Positions 1 to 11,892 of a stretch of 64,000 nucleotides of DNA are shown here, in pieces. The stretch is from Adenophora triphylla var. japonica (Eukaryota; Streptophyta; Magnoliopsida; Asterales; Campanulaceae): assembly GCA_022495995.1 (NCBI GenBank), contig JAFEMH010002433.1:1-64000 (forward strand). The letters are read 5' to 3'. The notes under the pieces are model-generated. The model had not been told where the DNA came from. It ran no database searches and saw nothing but the letters and a program-made list of their open reading frames with translations. A program made the position numbers and the translations under genes. Positions within the stretch are counted from its first letter, which is position 1; each line of letters starts with the position of its first letter.

Positions 1-751
1 CGCATGTATTGGCGAGGAGAGAAGGCTGGCCCGCGAGCTCCCCAGGGGTTCCGATGCGGGACCGGATTTCACGTGCGTCGGGGACGGATCGAGAGGAGGG
101 TGTACATGCCTTGATTCGGAGCCGAGCTCTGCTGCATACGAGTGGACCCCGATTCAGATCGGTGAGTGTCTTGACTCTTTTCCGTCTTGGCATCTTTTAC
201 GTATTTTTCTCTTTTTGTTGTTGAGTATAAGCGCATTTGATGGCGTTTCTTTGGTCGTTTGCTTGTGCGGAGTCACGGGGAGAGCCTATGATATCTTGAC
301 TCGCCGTTATGTGGCGATGAGATCCTTGCGAAGAAGATGGCGTCGAAGATATCTGTCGGTCTTCGCGTCGTGTGCCGGCGTACGAGCCTATGCCTTCGAG
401 GCACTACGTGGACGTTCCTCCGCCTAGAGCCGGCCGGAGCCGCAGCGGGAGGGACCTTTAAGGGCGGCATAGCATGGATGCGGGACATCTTCGGGAGGCT
501 GCGGGGCCTTCGAGGAGCGGCCCTTTTATCGGTTCATGCCTCCGCGTGGCGCACGGGGTGAGGGTTCCTCCAGGCCGCAGCCTTCCTTCTTTGATCCTTT
601 CGCCGGATTTGATCCTTGAGTACTTTTCGTGGGAGCCTCGGGCGGGTGCTCGGTATTCGACGACGAGGATGTGACGGGCGAGTTATTTGGGATGCCCGAC
701 TTTTCTTTGGAGGACCTCGGCGAGGATGATGATGCGAGGATTACTGATTAG
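1..751 (+). pseudogene. 3' part of an antisense gene inside the gypsy element
   Basis: I do not recognise the product. A stretch from about 320 to 480 reads as Pro/Arg/Ser-rich protein. The last readable block (653-751) is strongly acidic, rich in Asp and Glu, and ends at TAG 749-751. A consensus AATAAA poly(A) signal lies at 824-829, which supports a plus-strand transcript ending here. A possible splice donor (GGTGAGTGTC) lies near 160. The upstream part is outside the window. The frame is not continuous, so it is either spliced or a pseudogene. Confidence 0.3.
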
Positions 752-1255
752 TATTCATTTGCTTTCCCTCTTTTCATATCCCTCTTTTTTGTTTAGCAAC
801 AGAGACATTTATGGGTACACTGTAATAAAACACACGTATTTGCATGGCAAATAGCATTTTTATTTTAAGATGTAATGTCATTTTTGTGATTCTCGGGATT
901 TGTCCTAGAAATGGTTGCTATTATTATTTTTTATTTTGTGCGTGCCACGTGGTGAGAAGTGTGTTTGTGGGTAGTGTTTGTTTGCCGGGAATGGCTTTGG
1001 CCGGTGTTTGGGCGGTTTGGAGCAAGAGTTTCTTGAGGACGGTGGCTTTTATGCTTGTTCTTTGAGGAAATGGGTTACGTTTGCAAGGAGGTCCGTACGG
1101 ACATACTTAGCATGCAAAGAGGTCGTACGGACCCAACCTTGCTTTTGGGAAGGACATAAATGCTTTCCGATTAATGCAGTTCTTCCTCATTTCCCCATTT
1201 TGCGGCCATTTTCGAGCTTTCTTCCCCATTTTCTCTAGGAACCTCCATTTTTGCC
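752..1255 (+). promoter_or_regulatory. Spacer between two antisense genes, with LTR-like palindromes
   Basis: No gene is seen. The segment starts with a 3' untranslated region (AATAAA at 824-829). At 1085-1145 it contains two GGTCCGTACGGACC-type palindromes (1090-1102 near perfect, 1121-1133 degraded) separated by GCATGCAAAGAGG. The same arrangement, about 65 bp long, occurs in the LTR at 12024-12085. The segment lies directly upstream of the DUF7745-like gene, so it may be that gene's promoter; this is inference from position. Confidence 0.35.
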
Positions 1256-2782
1256 ATGGATTCTTCGTACGTCCCTAGAATTTTGCCGAGGCTTTCGCGG
1301 AGAGGCAAGCACGCTTCCTTGAGCGGTTGAAAACGTGGATGCGGCGCCGTATGAGGCATCGAGAGACGGGCTTTCGAGGTAAGGTTTCGTCTTTGCTCGG
1401 TTTGGTCTTTTAAGGAGTTGGTTCTGATTGGGATTTGTTGCGGGCTGCGCGAAGTTGCAGGATGTTAGGAGGCACGTGTCTTGTTTCTCCTACAATGAAA
1501 TGGTGCCCACTTTTGAGGATCTTCGGGCTTTGATTGGAGGGCCGGAGGTGGAGGCCATCTCGCTTCCTTTGATTGGTGGTCTTCTTTGTGAGCGTGAAGC
1601 TTGCGAGACTTTCTTCGTACTTCGTTGGAAGAAGTGCGGGGCATGATCCTTGATTCGGGTCATATCGACATTTCGAGCTGCTTAGGAGCGGTTCATGGTT
1701 GATGATAAGTGGCGTCTCTTGGGATGTATTTGCCTTGTGCGTGATGGCGGCAGCTTTTACAGTCGGTTCCCTTGGCATTTGTGATGGCGCTTTGCTAGAT
1801 GTGGTAGGGAAGCTGCGGCTGGAGAAGGATATTGTCCCGTTGGTCTTTGGGGAGACTCTTCATGGTATCGATCGTCAGCGGCGGGGATCGTTTTATGAGA
1901 GGGGGAAGCCCGCTTTGCTCACCTTGTGGGCTGCGAGAGAGACTTCGAGGCCATGCCAGAGGCTCAGACATCGTTTAGCCCGTGGTCATTTGCTCGGCGA
2001 CCTCTTGTGTTGGATATGGATCGGTCACTTTGGGAGAGATGGATGGCACGGCTTGAGTACGCATCGAGATCCATTTGGTGGGTTCCTCCTTTGGAGGATT
2101 GAGACTAGGAGGGTCTTGCGGGAAGGGTCCTATGTTGTCGAGTTCCGAGGTTTGTCTTGGTCCTCCTTCTATATTCCGTCGCTTGTTTCCCGGCGAGTTT
2201 GGGATGAAGCGAGGAGCCTTTGTTGGGCTGGGATGACCTTGCTGCTGCGGAGGTAGTTCCTCTTTGTATGGCGGCTTCGGGTGCCTTCTTGTATTTTACG
2301 AGGGTATGGAAGTATTCCGCTTTCCCTCTGTGGTACTCCTTAGACGTCGGGAGCGTTGTATTGACGACTCGGTATACGGCTTTGGTATGAGCGGCGTGTT
2401 GGGCGATCCCAGTGGTCTTGGAGAGCGGGCGTGTAGCGGATTACGGGACCCGGTTGCCGTAGTAGCTATTGCCTTAGGAGTTCGAAGCACAGTCGACCCT
2501 TTGGATGTGACGGGAGACACTTTGTTTGACTACGAGACTAGAGTTGACCGGCGACGGGGAGAGGTCCTCTCTTTACGGGCTTCCGCGGGGAGGAGATCGA
2601 GCCGAGAAGCACGGGCGAATGAAGCCACGAGAGCTCTTGGATTGTTTGACTCTACGGGGAGGACCCGGATCTCGGGGCGAGAGACGCGAGTTGGTTCACG
2701 TGAAGCGAAAGAAGACTCGCGGGGACGAGGGGAAGAAAGGAAAAGAATGGCGAGGGGACAAGCGCGAGATGGCGCGGAATGA
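1256..2782 (+). pseudogene. DUF7745 / plant-mobile-domain-like antisense gene of the gypsy element
   Basis: Conceptual translation in shifting frames gives recognisable parts of the DUF7745-type fold found in many plant transposon-associated proteins. There is a VPTFEDLRALIG segment near 1500-1540 (family pattern: 'PT..E....LG'), then a hydrophobic stretch at 1725-1790, then GETLHGIDRQRRGSF at 1850-1896. A Trp-rich segment near 1975-2095 (SPWSFARRPLV, then SIWWVPPLED) follows, and the tail up to TGA 2780-2782 is Lys/Arg-rich. At least three frame changes or stops interrupt it. The candidate start ATG at 1256 is only a guess because an intron could lie just after it (GAGGTAAGG at 1376). It lies antisense to pol, downstream of integrase. 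Family assignment is moderate; no database search was possible. Confidence 0.45.
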
Positions 2783-3480
2783 CCTCCTAGGTATCCATTC
2801 ATTGCATTGCAAACACATTATTAGTTAAATGTATTAAAATTTGTCTTTTAGCATGTTGTGAACTTGAGAGTAGACCGTGCTTGAACTCATCAAGAAATGT
2901 TGTAACCGTTAGTGATTTGTGATTTACTTTTAAAGCTTTGTCGAGACGCAAGATCTCTTGTTTGCCTTTGCTTCTGTTGTGCACTTTGTCGGCGTCCATC
3001 TTTGGACTTTTACATTGCATCCCGCGGGCCAGACGATGCAGGCCACGGCAATCTCCTTTGCTGAGGCTTTGTGCTTGGCTGAGAGGTTGAATGCTCCCTT
3101 GACAAGTCGTTTTGACGGTCTTTTCCGTAGCTTCCTTGCCTCTTGTTGGCGTCGGGCTCTTGACCACCTTTTTGCAGCTTCTGCTTGAGCTTCTTTTATT
3201 TTTTTTTTGTGAGGCCTTGCTCGAGCTCTCTCTTTTTTTTTTTTGAAGCGCGTGAGGGCGAAGACAAGCCCCTGGCTTGGAAGCAGACATGAGTCAGTCG
3301 TTTGATCTTTGAGTGACCCTCGGATGTCCTTTGATGTTGCCGCCATCGTTTGACTTGGTCAAGGTGGCTGTTGGGGCGTGTTCTTGAAAAGTGCGTAGCT
3401 TGATGGAGGTCTTGATTGACATTCAAACTTTTGACTTTTTGTGTATTTTTAGGCCAGGACCAATTAAGGTTGCCTACGTT
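2783..3480. other. Spacer between antisense gene and integrase end
   Basis: No convincing gene. It holds two T-rich runs (3199-3210, 3230-3243). The convergent pol and antisense genes both end at its borders, so it should contain both transcript ends, but I see no clear AATAAA on either strand. Confidence 0.4.
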
Positions 3481-4834
3481 CCCCAGGACTAGAGGGCTCA
3501 GTGCACGTAGTTCGACACTACATGGAGTGCCGAGATGCCTGTTGTTCTTCTTTGGCGAAGTATCTGCGAAGTTTGCTTCCGTTATTTGGATTCATGAAGG
3601 GATTGCCGTCTAGGTCATCGGCCGTGGCGCCTCGGAGAAGATCTTTTGAACCACGAAAGGGCCGATCCATGTGGGTTCCCATTTTCCCAGTGGGTTGGTT
3701 CGAGTGGGAGGCTTTTCTTTGAGTACAAGGTCACCTTCCACGATGTCTCGGGATTTGACTTTCTTGTCGAAAGCTCTAGCCATCCTGCTTTGATAGGCTC
3801 GGACGTGTTCCATGGCCTTTAGTCGTCGCTCGTCTAGCGAGCCAATTCGTCATGTCGGCCGGAGCCATTCGGCTTCGTTGATGTCATTTTCCGGCGGCAC
3901 TCGGAGTGAGGGAATTTCTAGCTCGATGGGAAGGGCCTTCCATCCCGTACGTCGGGGCAAATGGGGTTTCTCCCGTGGCATTACGGCGATGTGCGGTAGC
4001 CCCAAAGTGCAAGGTGCGGCTTCTCGGGCCAATCTCGTCCTCGGGTGGTCATTTTTCGGATGATCCGTTCGAGGGTTTTGTTTCTTTGCTTCCACGGCGC
4101 CGTTTGTTTGTGGCCGGTAGGGAGAAGATTTGTGACGTGTGATCTTGAATTCAGCCCGGCGATCTGCCGAATTCCCCTTCGAAGTGTGAGCCGTTATACG
4201 ATATGACCTCATTTGGGATGCCGTATCGGCGAGATGATGTTTTCTTTGAGGAAATGTGCGACCTTCTTGGAGGTGAGTACCTTGTAGGACTTGGCTTCGA
4301 CCCATTTGGTGAAGTAGTCGATGGCTACTAAGATGAACTTCGTGGCCAGTTCTTTGCTGGCGGAGCGATTTTCCCGATGACGTCAATTCCCAGTGGCAAA
4401 GGGCGAGGTGTAGTCATGCGGTAGAGATCGTGGGTGGTAGATGATTGAGGTTGGAGAACCGTTGGCACTTGTCGCGGCTTCGGACAAAGTGGATGCAATG
4501 CTGCCTCCATGGAGATCCGGTAGTAGCCCATCCACGAGAATGATTTGCATCGGGGCTGCGGCGTTCGTGTGGGGACCGCAAGCCCCATTGTGGACTTCGT
4601 TCATGAACTTGCTTGCTTCTTCTTGGGCGACGCGGCGTAGGAGTGGCCCGTGGTAGCGTTTCTTGTATAGCATGTCCCAGGGATGACGAAGTGAGAGGCA
4701 AGGCGTTTTAGGGCCATGATGCTCTTGGTTTTGACCCCTTACGTGTGTGGGTCTTCCTTGTTCATGAAGGTGGTTTCCCCGTTCTTGAGGTATTGGAAGA
4801 TCTGGTTATACCGTGGCTCGTTGACGGGCTTAGG
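3481..4834 (-). pseudogene. Gypsy integrase remnant
   Basis: Read on the minus strand, the region contains in order: an H2C2-type zinc-binding segment (4590-4673; RYHGPLLRRV, then VHNGACGPHTNA); the integrase core start GIDVIGKIAP near 4370-4400; the strand before the second catalytic residue (RYGIPNEVISYNGSHF, about 4180-4225); the third catalytic block SSPYRPQTNGAVEAKN near 4080-4125; and the C-terminal GDLVLKEKP followed by KWEPTWIGPFVV (3640-3735), the GPY/F-type module. At codon 4196-4198 the expected second catalytic Asp of the S-D-N-G motif reads Tyr, so even a repaired frame would lack the DDE triad. Several frameshifts are present. Confidence 0.8.
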
Positions 4835-5729
4835 TTACAGTTCGATCTCACAACGGTGGCGAGGAATTTCCTTTCGTCCAGGAGCTTTGAAGGGTTTGAT
4901 TGCTTTTCCTTCGGGGATTTCCACAAGGGAGGCCAAGGTGGCTAAGGCATATCTGCAAACTGTTTCGGTCTCTTGGCAAGTAATGGAAGGTGACCTCTTC
5001 GAATTGTGTGATGAGGTCCTCCGTACGGGCATGGTATTTTTGCAAGCCGGGTCTATGGTTTTCCACTTGTTGGAGACTTGGTTGATGATCAAGTTTGAGT
5101 CCCCATAAACTTCAAGTTTGGACATTCCTCTCGAGTGCGGCTTGTAGTCCGGGAGCGCGAGGCTTCATATTCGGCGGCATTGTTGGTTACCTCGAAATTG
5201 AGCTTTATAGCAATTGGGGTGTGCTCGTCCTTAGGATCCACCAAGAGCATACCGATGCCGTTTCCCTTTTTGTTAGGCTGCTCCGTCGAAGAACGGTTGC
5301 CATCGATTTTCGCTTTCGATTGTGAAGATTCCCTCGTCTGGAAATTGTGGTTCGGGGCCTCGAGCCTCGTCGGTTGGGAAATCGGCCGGTTGTTCGGCCA
5401 TGGCCCGTCCACTTGATTGACTTTTGGTTTACGTACTTGATGTCAAATTCCGCTAGGAAGAAAGACCATTTGGCGAGCCTCATTGTGAGAGATGGTTTTG
5501 TCGAAGAGGTACTTGGCCAGGTCCATTTTGGAAACCAAGTGTGCGTGTGCGGCTGCATGTAGTGCCGTAGTTTCCCGACAACCCATACAGGCTGCGCGGA
5601 GTTTTCTCGAGGGTGAGTAATTGAGTTATTTGCCTTGAAACTTTCGGCCCAGCGAAGTAGATGGCGTTTTCGACCCGTGACTCCTTCTTTTCTTGACGAG
5701 CATGGCTCCAGCTGCGGTGTCGGTCACGG
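4835..5729 (-). pseudogene. Gypsy RNase H remnant
   Basis: The minus strand encodes a Ty3/gypsy RNase H. The segment NKKGNGIGMLLVDPKDEHTP, then LNFEVTNNAAEYEA (about 5170-5290), contains the conserved Glu of the N-N-x-A-E-Y-E-A block. KLEVYGDSNLIINQVSNKWK (5060-5122) contains the conserved Asp of the G-D-S block. The upstream part carries the connection region (KWSFFLAEFDIKYVNQKSIK, 5410-5480). Two or more frame breaks separate the parts. RNase H removes the RNA strand during reverse transcription; this copy cannot be functional. Confidence 0.8.
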
Positions 5730-6872
5730 TTAGGTATAGCAACAGTGGCTTTTCCTCGTGGGGAGGACGAGAGAATCGGAGGACTCACAAGGTATGCTTT
5801 TATTTTTCAAAGGCATCTTGGCATTCGAGTTCCATTCGATGTCGGCGTTCTTCTTCATCGGTTTGAAGATTGGCTCGCACATAGAGGTCAATTGGTTGAC
5901 GAAGCGGGCGATATATTGCGGGCGGCCCATGAAGCTTTTCACCTGCATGCGAGTTTGCGGTGGTCTCATTTCGATGATAGCCTTGATCTTTTGAGGATCA
6001 ACCTCGATGCCTCTCTCGGTGACCATGTATCCTAAAACCTTGCCTCGGCTAACCCCGAATGTGCATTTGGCGGGGTTAAGCCTCATTGAGTGTTTTCGGA
6101 GCGATTGAAGAATTTTCTCGGAGTACGTGAGGTGTTGTCCGTCGATCCCTTTGAGTGAACGATCATGTCATCGACGTACACTTCGATCTCTTTGTGGATC
6201 ATATCGTGGAAGAGGGCGGTTCTTTGCCCGTTGGTAGAGTAGCCCAGCGTTCTTTAGTCCGAACGGCATTCTTTGTGTAGCGGTAGGTTCCCCAGGGGTT
6301 GTGAAATTGTCTTTTCTTGGTCTTCTTCGGCCATCTTGATCTGATTGTAGCCAGCAAAACCGTCCACGAAGGACTTGACTTCGAGAATTGGCTGTAGTGT
6401 CTACCAACATGTCGATGTTGGGTAGTGGAAAATCGTCCTTGGGACTTGCTTTGTTGAGATCTCGGAAGTCCACGCAACGGCGTACTTTTCCATTGGCCTT
6501 GGTGGCCGTGACGATATTGGAGAGCCATGTGGGGTACTCGATCACCACGATGAAGCCGACGGAGCATTTTTCGATCTCCTCTTTGACTTGTAAAGACCAT
6601 TACGCTTGATTCGGCGTAGCTTTTGCTTGATGGGCTTAGCCTCGGGATTGAGGGATCCGGTGCTCTACAATGTTAGGATCTAATCCGGGCATGTCTCGGT
6701 AAGACCAAGCGAACACATCCACGAACTCTTTGAGCGGTGCGGTCAATGCGTCTTGCTCTGTGCCGGTGAAGAAACTTCCGATTTGCGTCTCTTTTGGCTC
6801 TTGGCGGTTCCCAAATTCACTTTGGTTAAAACCTCCTCGGCGGCTTGGGCCCGGTTTTCTCTCGTTTGACAA
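5730..6872 (-). pseudogene. Gypsy reverse transcriptase remnant
   Basis: On the minus strand: the pre-RT signature FVDVFAWSYRDMPGLDP (about 6680-6735), RRCVDFRDLNKASPKDDFPLP (6430-6490), MPFGLKNAG (6240-6270), the catalytic YVDD box at 6167-6178 followed by MIVHS, and the thumb segment MRLNPAKCTFGVSRGKVLGY (6027-6086). These are the fingers, palm and thumb of a Ty3/gypsy RT in the correct order. Frameshifts separate the pre-RT part, the palm and the YVDD box. The catalytic Asp pair itself is still present. Confidence 0.85.
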
Positions 6873-7519
6873 ACATGCTTAAAGATGTGCTTAATGTATT
6901 GTTCGTTTAATGTGTACGCTTCTTTATCAAGTGAATCGTTATTAGCTTGTTTGTGTGTTAGTTAATTTATCGGTTGTTAAAGATGCAATGAGGATACTCG
7001 GAAAGATCGAAGCATTCATTAAGAGCATACGGGAATACATTATTGGCAATGAGTTCGTAATCTTACGGCGTGAGGCCATCGGATGACTCGAGAGACTCAA
7101 ATTCAAAGCTAATGGACTCGGGATGAGTTTTGACACTAGACTCTAGGACTCGAGGGTCGAGACCAAGTTGTTCGATCATGTCCTTTTTCTTTGGCGGTAG
7201 GTCAGGAGAATGTGGCCCGGTTATTGAGTGGCAATGAGCTTGATAGGAGATGGGGCTTGAAAGGCTTTATGTCACCGTTCCCGATCATTGCTATCACGAG
7301 TTATCGAAACAAAATCGATTAGATCCGGCATCTCGATTTCTTCTTTGAAGAAGCGAGGTGGAGCGGTGGTTCGTCCCAAGCATCGTCTGCGGAGTCTCTT
7401 GCTTTTGTCTTGGGCATTACTAGCTCGAATGCGGACTCGTCCCGCTTGTTGAAGGCGGGAGTGTTGACGAGAGAGTTTTCGAATTCTTCCGCCAAAGAGG
7501 GAGTTTTTCGAACCAAAAT
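6873..7519 (-). pseudogene. Gypsy pro-RT linker
   Basis: This links protease/G-patch and RT. Short minus-strand open stretches are polar and rich in Lys, Arg and Ser without a recognised domain. It is AT-richer than the flanking coding parts between 6880 and 7000, which may be a small insertion. The linker is part of the polyprotein in related elements. Confidence 0.4.
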
Positions 7520-8349
7520 TCATTGTGAATAGTGGTGGTTGTGGATCCGGCGGGGGCGGTGTGTCGAGAAATGCTCTTCGGACGGGATTTGGCTTGAGGC
7601 CTCGAATCTTGCCGAGGTTACTGCTGGAGCTTGTCCATGGTTGTCGGCCGGCTTTGTTTGGCGGCGATCGGCTCTGTTCCCTTTTACGGATCTTCTTCCA
7701 AGTTGCCGGCCTTCCTTGTGAAGTACTTGGTCATGTCGAAGGCTGTAAGGACGAAGATCGGAGATTGCGTGCAAGCCTCTTTTGTTATACGTGGAGCGTT
7801 TTCGTGCGGCTCGCTTGTCCTCCGCAATGTGTTCGGGAGTAGGAGAGTATCCCGGGCCGTGCGGGGGTATTGTTCTTTGATATTGATGATCTGTTGAGTG
7901 CCACGATGGCGTTTTCCCAAAGCGAGCCGGGATGTAGTTCATGTGCTTCATCATTTTCATCGGGGAGGGATCTTGTCCCAAATCAAAGGCGGAGTCTATG
8001 TGGCACACTTGGGCCTTTGGGCTTTCGATGGTGAACCTGTGAGCATCATGCCATCATCGTCGGGTTTGATTTCTAAGCCCGGGACGCCGTTTGTTTCGGT
8101 CCTTTCGTTGACTATGCTATCTCCGTAGATGATGGTAAGATCTGTTCCTTGGACGAACTTTACGCACTGATGGAGAGTGGATGCCACCCCATTGATGCGG
8201 GTGTAGCGAGGCGCCCCAAAATGGCGGTGAATGTGATCGGGATGTCGATGACTTGGAAATCCGTTGGGACCATTTGTTTTCCAAACCAAAGGTTCAAGGT
8301 GGCTATTCCCAAGGCGGGCGGGATGTTGAGTCGTATGCCTTGATTGCAC
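7520..8349 (-). pseudogene. Gypsy protease region with G-patch-like segment
   Basis: The minus-strand stretch at 8110-8330 contains the late part of the retroviral-type aspartic protease of plant Ty3/gypsy elements: a LEPLVWKTNGP-like strand, an 'I..HFGAPRYTRINGVASTLHQ' pattern (family: I-L-G-R-P-W-I-x-x-x-x-A-V-x-S-T-L-H-Q), then CVKFVQGTDLTIIYGDS. Further downstream, MKMMKHMNYIPARFGK (7915-7963) matches the G-patch-like 'M-x-x-M-G-Y-x-P-G-x-G-L-G-K' motif common between protease and RT in these elements. The Gly residues are partly replaced, and frames are broken. Confidence 0.65.
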
Positions 8350-9771
8350 GAGTCGAGGGTTTTAGATCGGTTGCTTTGATCCCTAGCAAATCCATCATTT
8401 TGGTGGAAGGACGTTCATGGATGATCCCCATCTACCAACACCGAGGAGACGGCGCTCGTCCGGTTGAGCTGTTATGTAGAGAGGCTCGTTGTGAGTCGGC
8501 CCCAAATTTTGGAAGATCGAGCTACTGTGAAGGTGATGATATTCTTTGTAATTGACGTTGCCCAAATCATCGGCGCTTCATCGGGTGTCAACGTGATGGG
8601 AACCATGGTGCAGGCCGGGCTTTCTTCCAACTTGAGCTTGTGCGGGTAAGATGAAGTGAGTAAGGACCGGAGTGAGATGTTAGCTGAGTGCGCTTGAGGC
8701 GTGTCAAGACGGGATCTTCAACCTTTGGGTCCAAGGTTTCGGCTTCTTTGGCGTAGGGCCCCTTTTCAATTCGTGGCTCGGGTATGGGTGGCCTTTTGTC
8801 TGTCCGTGGAGGATTCGGCTGGGATTTGGCCGGAACGTGTCGAACATTCACCTCTGGACTTATGGTTTTGCTTGTCTCTCCCGTTTACGTAGTGGGAGGA
8901 GCACGATTGGCGTAAGGCCAGCTGCGCATTTCAATTCGTTCACTGTCATGGCTTTCTTGAAGCATCAATAGTGGCTTTGAGATCTTCCCAAGACGGGGTT
9001 GGATTATCTGGACCTTCGGGCCTTCGGTGGCGGTGCGAAGCTCGTCCCGGTGATCATGGAGCAAACATTGCCGTGGCCTGTGCGAGAACTAAGTGGGGAG
9101 ATTTCTTTGGAGTAGATGACATAGTAGTCAAACTTTCACGAGGGTTCTCGAGGTTCCGGCGTGGGATCACCGGATTCATACCTCTTTTTCGGTTTTTGTT
9201 GAGAAGATAGCTTCTTCTTTCGTCGAGGACGGCCCTCGTTCATTGCATCCTGGAATTCCATTTCCGGACAAGCACTGTCGCAGACGTCCCACCGGATGTG
9301 TTCGTTGTTCGGCGGTGGTATCGGGACCTCAGGAGGCTGGATGGGCAAGCTTTCCTCTGGAAGGTCTTGTGGTCTTACGTCATAAGCTTGCATGGCTCGT
9401 ACGAGGGTAACGGGTTGACTTACGGGAGACAATGAGAGATGTTAGAGGCTGTAGGAGCGATCATGGCTTAGGAAGCCCCGGAGTAGTTGGGTGGCTAAGG
9501 TTCCGAAGTGGTGCATGGCACCTTCGATCCGAGCTTGTTGCTCACCTTGACGTTTCTCAATAGCCACGAGGACACGCGAACTTCTTCCGGTGTTGGGAAA
9601 TTTCTTGGGGGTAAGGTCCGTTCTCATCGTTGTTATCCAGCTGACTTGGCCATGGGGAAGTGGTATCTGGTGACGAGCTAGGAAGGAGGTAGGACCTTCT
9701 TTGTTTTGACCTTTGGGAGACGGGTTCCGGGTACTCTCGACCACTCTGTTAGGCTGGAGGGTGATGGGCAA
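8350..9771 (-). pseudogene. Gypsy gag-like remnant
   Basis: This is the upstream part of the minus-strand coding region. One open stretch starts at Met 9771 and runs to 9442. A second (9136-9432) is Pro-rich followed by a Lys/Arg patch (RPRRKKKLSSQQKPKKR), typical of basic gag tails. No CCHC zinc knuckle and no clear capsid domain can be seen, so the gag is probably internally deleted or too decayed. Position between leader and protease is the main support. Confidence 0.45.
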
Positions 9772-10948
9772 GGTTTAGACATGGGAATGGCCTAACGGGA
9801 TAAAAGGGAAAGCTCACGTGGCATGCGGTTTCCGTTTCTTTTATTTTTGATTTTTTTGTTGTTTTAATTTACTTAAAACATGTTTTCTCGAGAATCTAGG
9901 TAGGTTGGAAAAGATTGCTCTTGTTTTTCGCAACTATGCTAGATCTGGGTCGATGGAGACCATACGTGCGGCTATAAGCCCCTCGTTTTGCACACTGTAT
10001 TTCGACATCCCGGGGTGGACGGCCCGGGCGAGGGTCCTATAGTGCAAGCGGTTTCCACCGGCCTAAAGAAAAATCGAACCTAAGGACCGAGCTTTGTCAT
10101 GTTCGTTTTGATGCGTTAGCCATGTGAATAGTGAACCGAGCCGGCCGAGTCAAGATCGGGTCGAAGTTCGGCATGACCTCTCTTTACCTTGCTTGCGCAA
10201 GGGATGCATGACGTTAGGCGTTGGGTGGGTCATATCGTCATGGCGACGTATCAAAGGCGTGATGACATGGTGTCATGCGAGCATGGATGTATATCGGGAC
10301 GGAACATCGTGCAGGTGTAGCCGGAAATCAAGATCGGGTCAAGATTTTAGCATGACCTTTCATCGCTTTGCTTGCGCAAGGGATCTTGAGTTCGAGCCTT
10401 GACTCGAGAAAATGGCCGGCATGGTATATGTATCCAGTTGTATGACACGGGCAGGTAAAAACCAGCAGAAGTGCGGACGAGTGTGACTCAAGACTCAAAC
10501 GTGCGGGGTTGACGCTTGGCTAGGATGGGATGTTTGGAATGATCCGTGCGCGTCCAAGAGGCCTAGGAAGACCTAACGGACTGCAAGCGAGACCACTCCG
10601 GGTTGAGGGTTGTAGTGTGCGGTGTATCCGGCGGCGGTGCGCGTAGTATGCGGTGTAACCGAGGCAGCAGTGTGAGTAGAGTGCGGTGTAACCGAGGCAG
10701 CAGTGCGCGTAGTGTGTGGTCTCTAAAATTCTTTTTCTGAGTAAAACAGGAGTTTTTGAAGAATTTTAAATGTATGCACAGATGTACATTGATGCATTTT
10801 TTTATTTTTATTTATTTTTTTTTTTAAATAAAAACGAAGCACGTGCACACACACACAACAGTTAAAGGAAGGGGTAAAATGAAAGTTTGACCCTCATCAT
10901 CGTTTTAAAAATCTTTTGTTTTGTTTAAAAGTTTTTAAAACAAAATTT
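9772..10948 (-). repeat. Gypsy 5' leader with internal tandem repeats
   Basis: Non-coding leader between primer site and gag. It contains two kinds of direct repeat. A block with GCATGACCT and TTGCTTGCGCAAGGGAT occurs at about 10148-10204 and again at 10327-10384. A unit of about 45 bp (GCGGTGTAACCGAGGCAGCAG and variants) occurs three times between 10616 and 10716. Two T/A-rich tracts follow (10796-10830). Confidence 0.55.
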
Positions 10949-10966
10949 TCCCCAGCAGAGTCGCCA
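10949..10966 (-). promoter_or_regulatory. Primer binding site, tRNA-Arg type
   Basis: In element orientation the site reads TGGCGACTCTGCTGGGGA. It begins with TGGCGACTC, complementary to the GAGTCGCCA 3' end of plant tRNA-Arg, and lies two bases from the LTR end. tRNA-Arg priming is known for Ogre/Tat elements. Confidence 0.75.
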
Positions 10967-11892
10967 ACTGAAATTACCCGGATCCGAGTAGGCTTCGCAG
11001 CCCCGGCATCTGGCGTCTTTCGCGTTGGAGCGACGTGTCTCGCCGTTTTTGTTTTTGTAGAGTCGCCACGCCGTTTTTATTAAGCCCAAAACATTGAAAA
11101 AGGGCATCAGTTTAAAGATAATTTTAAACTGTTTTTGTGTGATGAGATTTTGAGTTCGGAGGTCAGATGAACTCCCGGGAAGAGAATATTAGAATATTAG
11201 AGCTCACCCGAGTAGCCTCGTAAAACGAGTCTTTCGGATACCCCTAATATCCTTTAAATGTTGTGTGTGTGTGTGTGTGCTTTTAAAAATGCATGCTGTA
11301 TCGGATGTCTACATTGTATGCTATGTATGGAAATGTATTGAAATAGTATAGGAAGGAAGCCTTACCAATGTTGGTTCGTGTCTGTCTTCCGCTGGGGAAT
11401 AGTGTTTGAGGTCGGAGTAGCGTTCCGGTACGGATCGGGATTGCCGGGAGGGACCGGTTGTACGCGGACGAGTTTCGGCGTGAGTTGAGGTTGTAGGCTG
11501 CGTTCGGGCGAGAGGTTCGGCGTGCGTGGGGATCGTCGGGATCACTCGGGCGAGAGGTTCGGCGTGCGTTGTGGTGGCGGGAGTCACTCGGGCGGAGTTT
11601 CGGCGTGGTTTGGGATCGTCGGTTTGACTCGGAAAGAGCCGGGACACCGGGGAAAGACCAAGCGAGGCCTCGGAGTACCACGAGGGGCCTCGGAGTACCT
11701 CGAGAGTGCCTCGGGGCAGCGCGGGAGCGTCTCGGGAGCGCTCGGGGAGGCTTCGGAGCACCACAAGGGAGCTCGGAAGGCCTCGGAAGGATCCGAAAGG
11801 GGCGGGAGTGCCTCGAGAGGACTTAGAGGGGAGCCGAAGGCTAAGGGAGGAAGAGAGAAGAGGGAGGTGTGTGAAAATGAGGAGGGGAGCCC

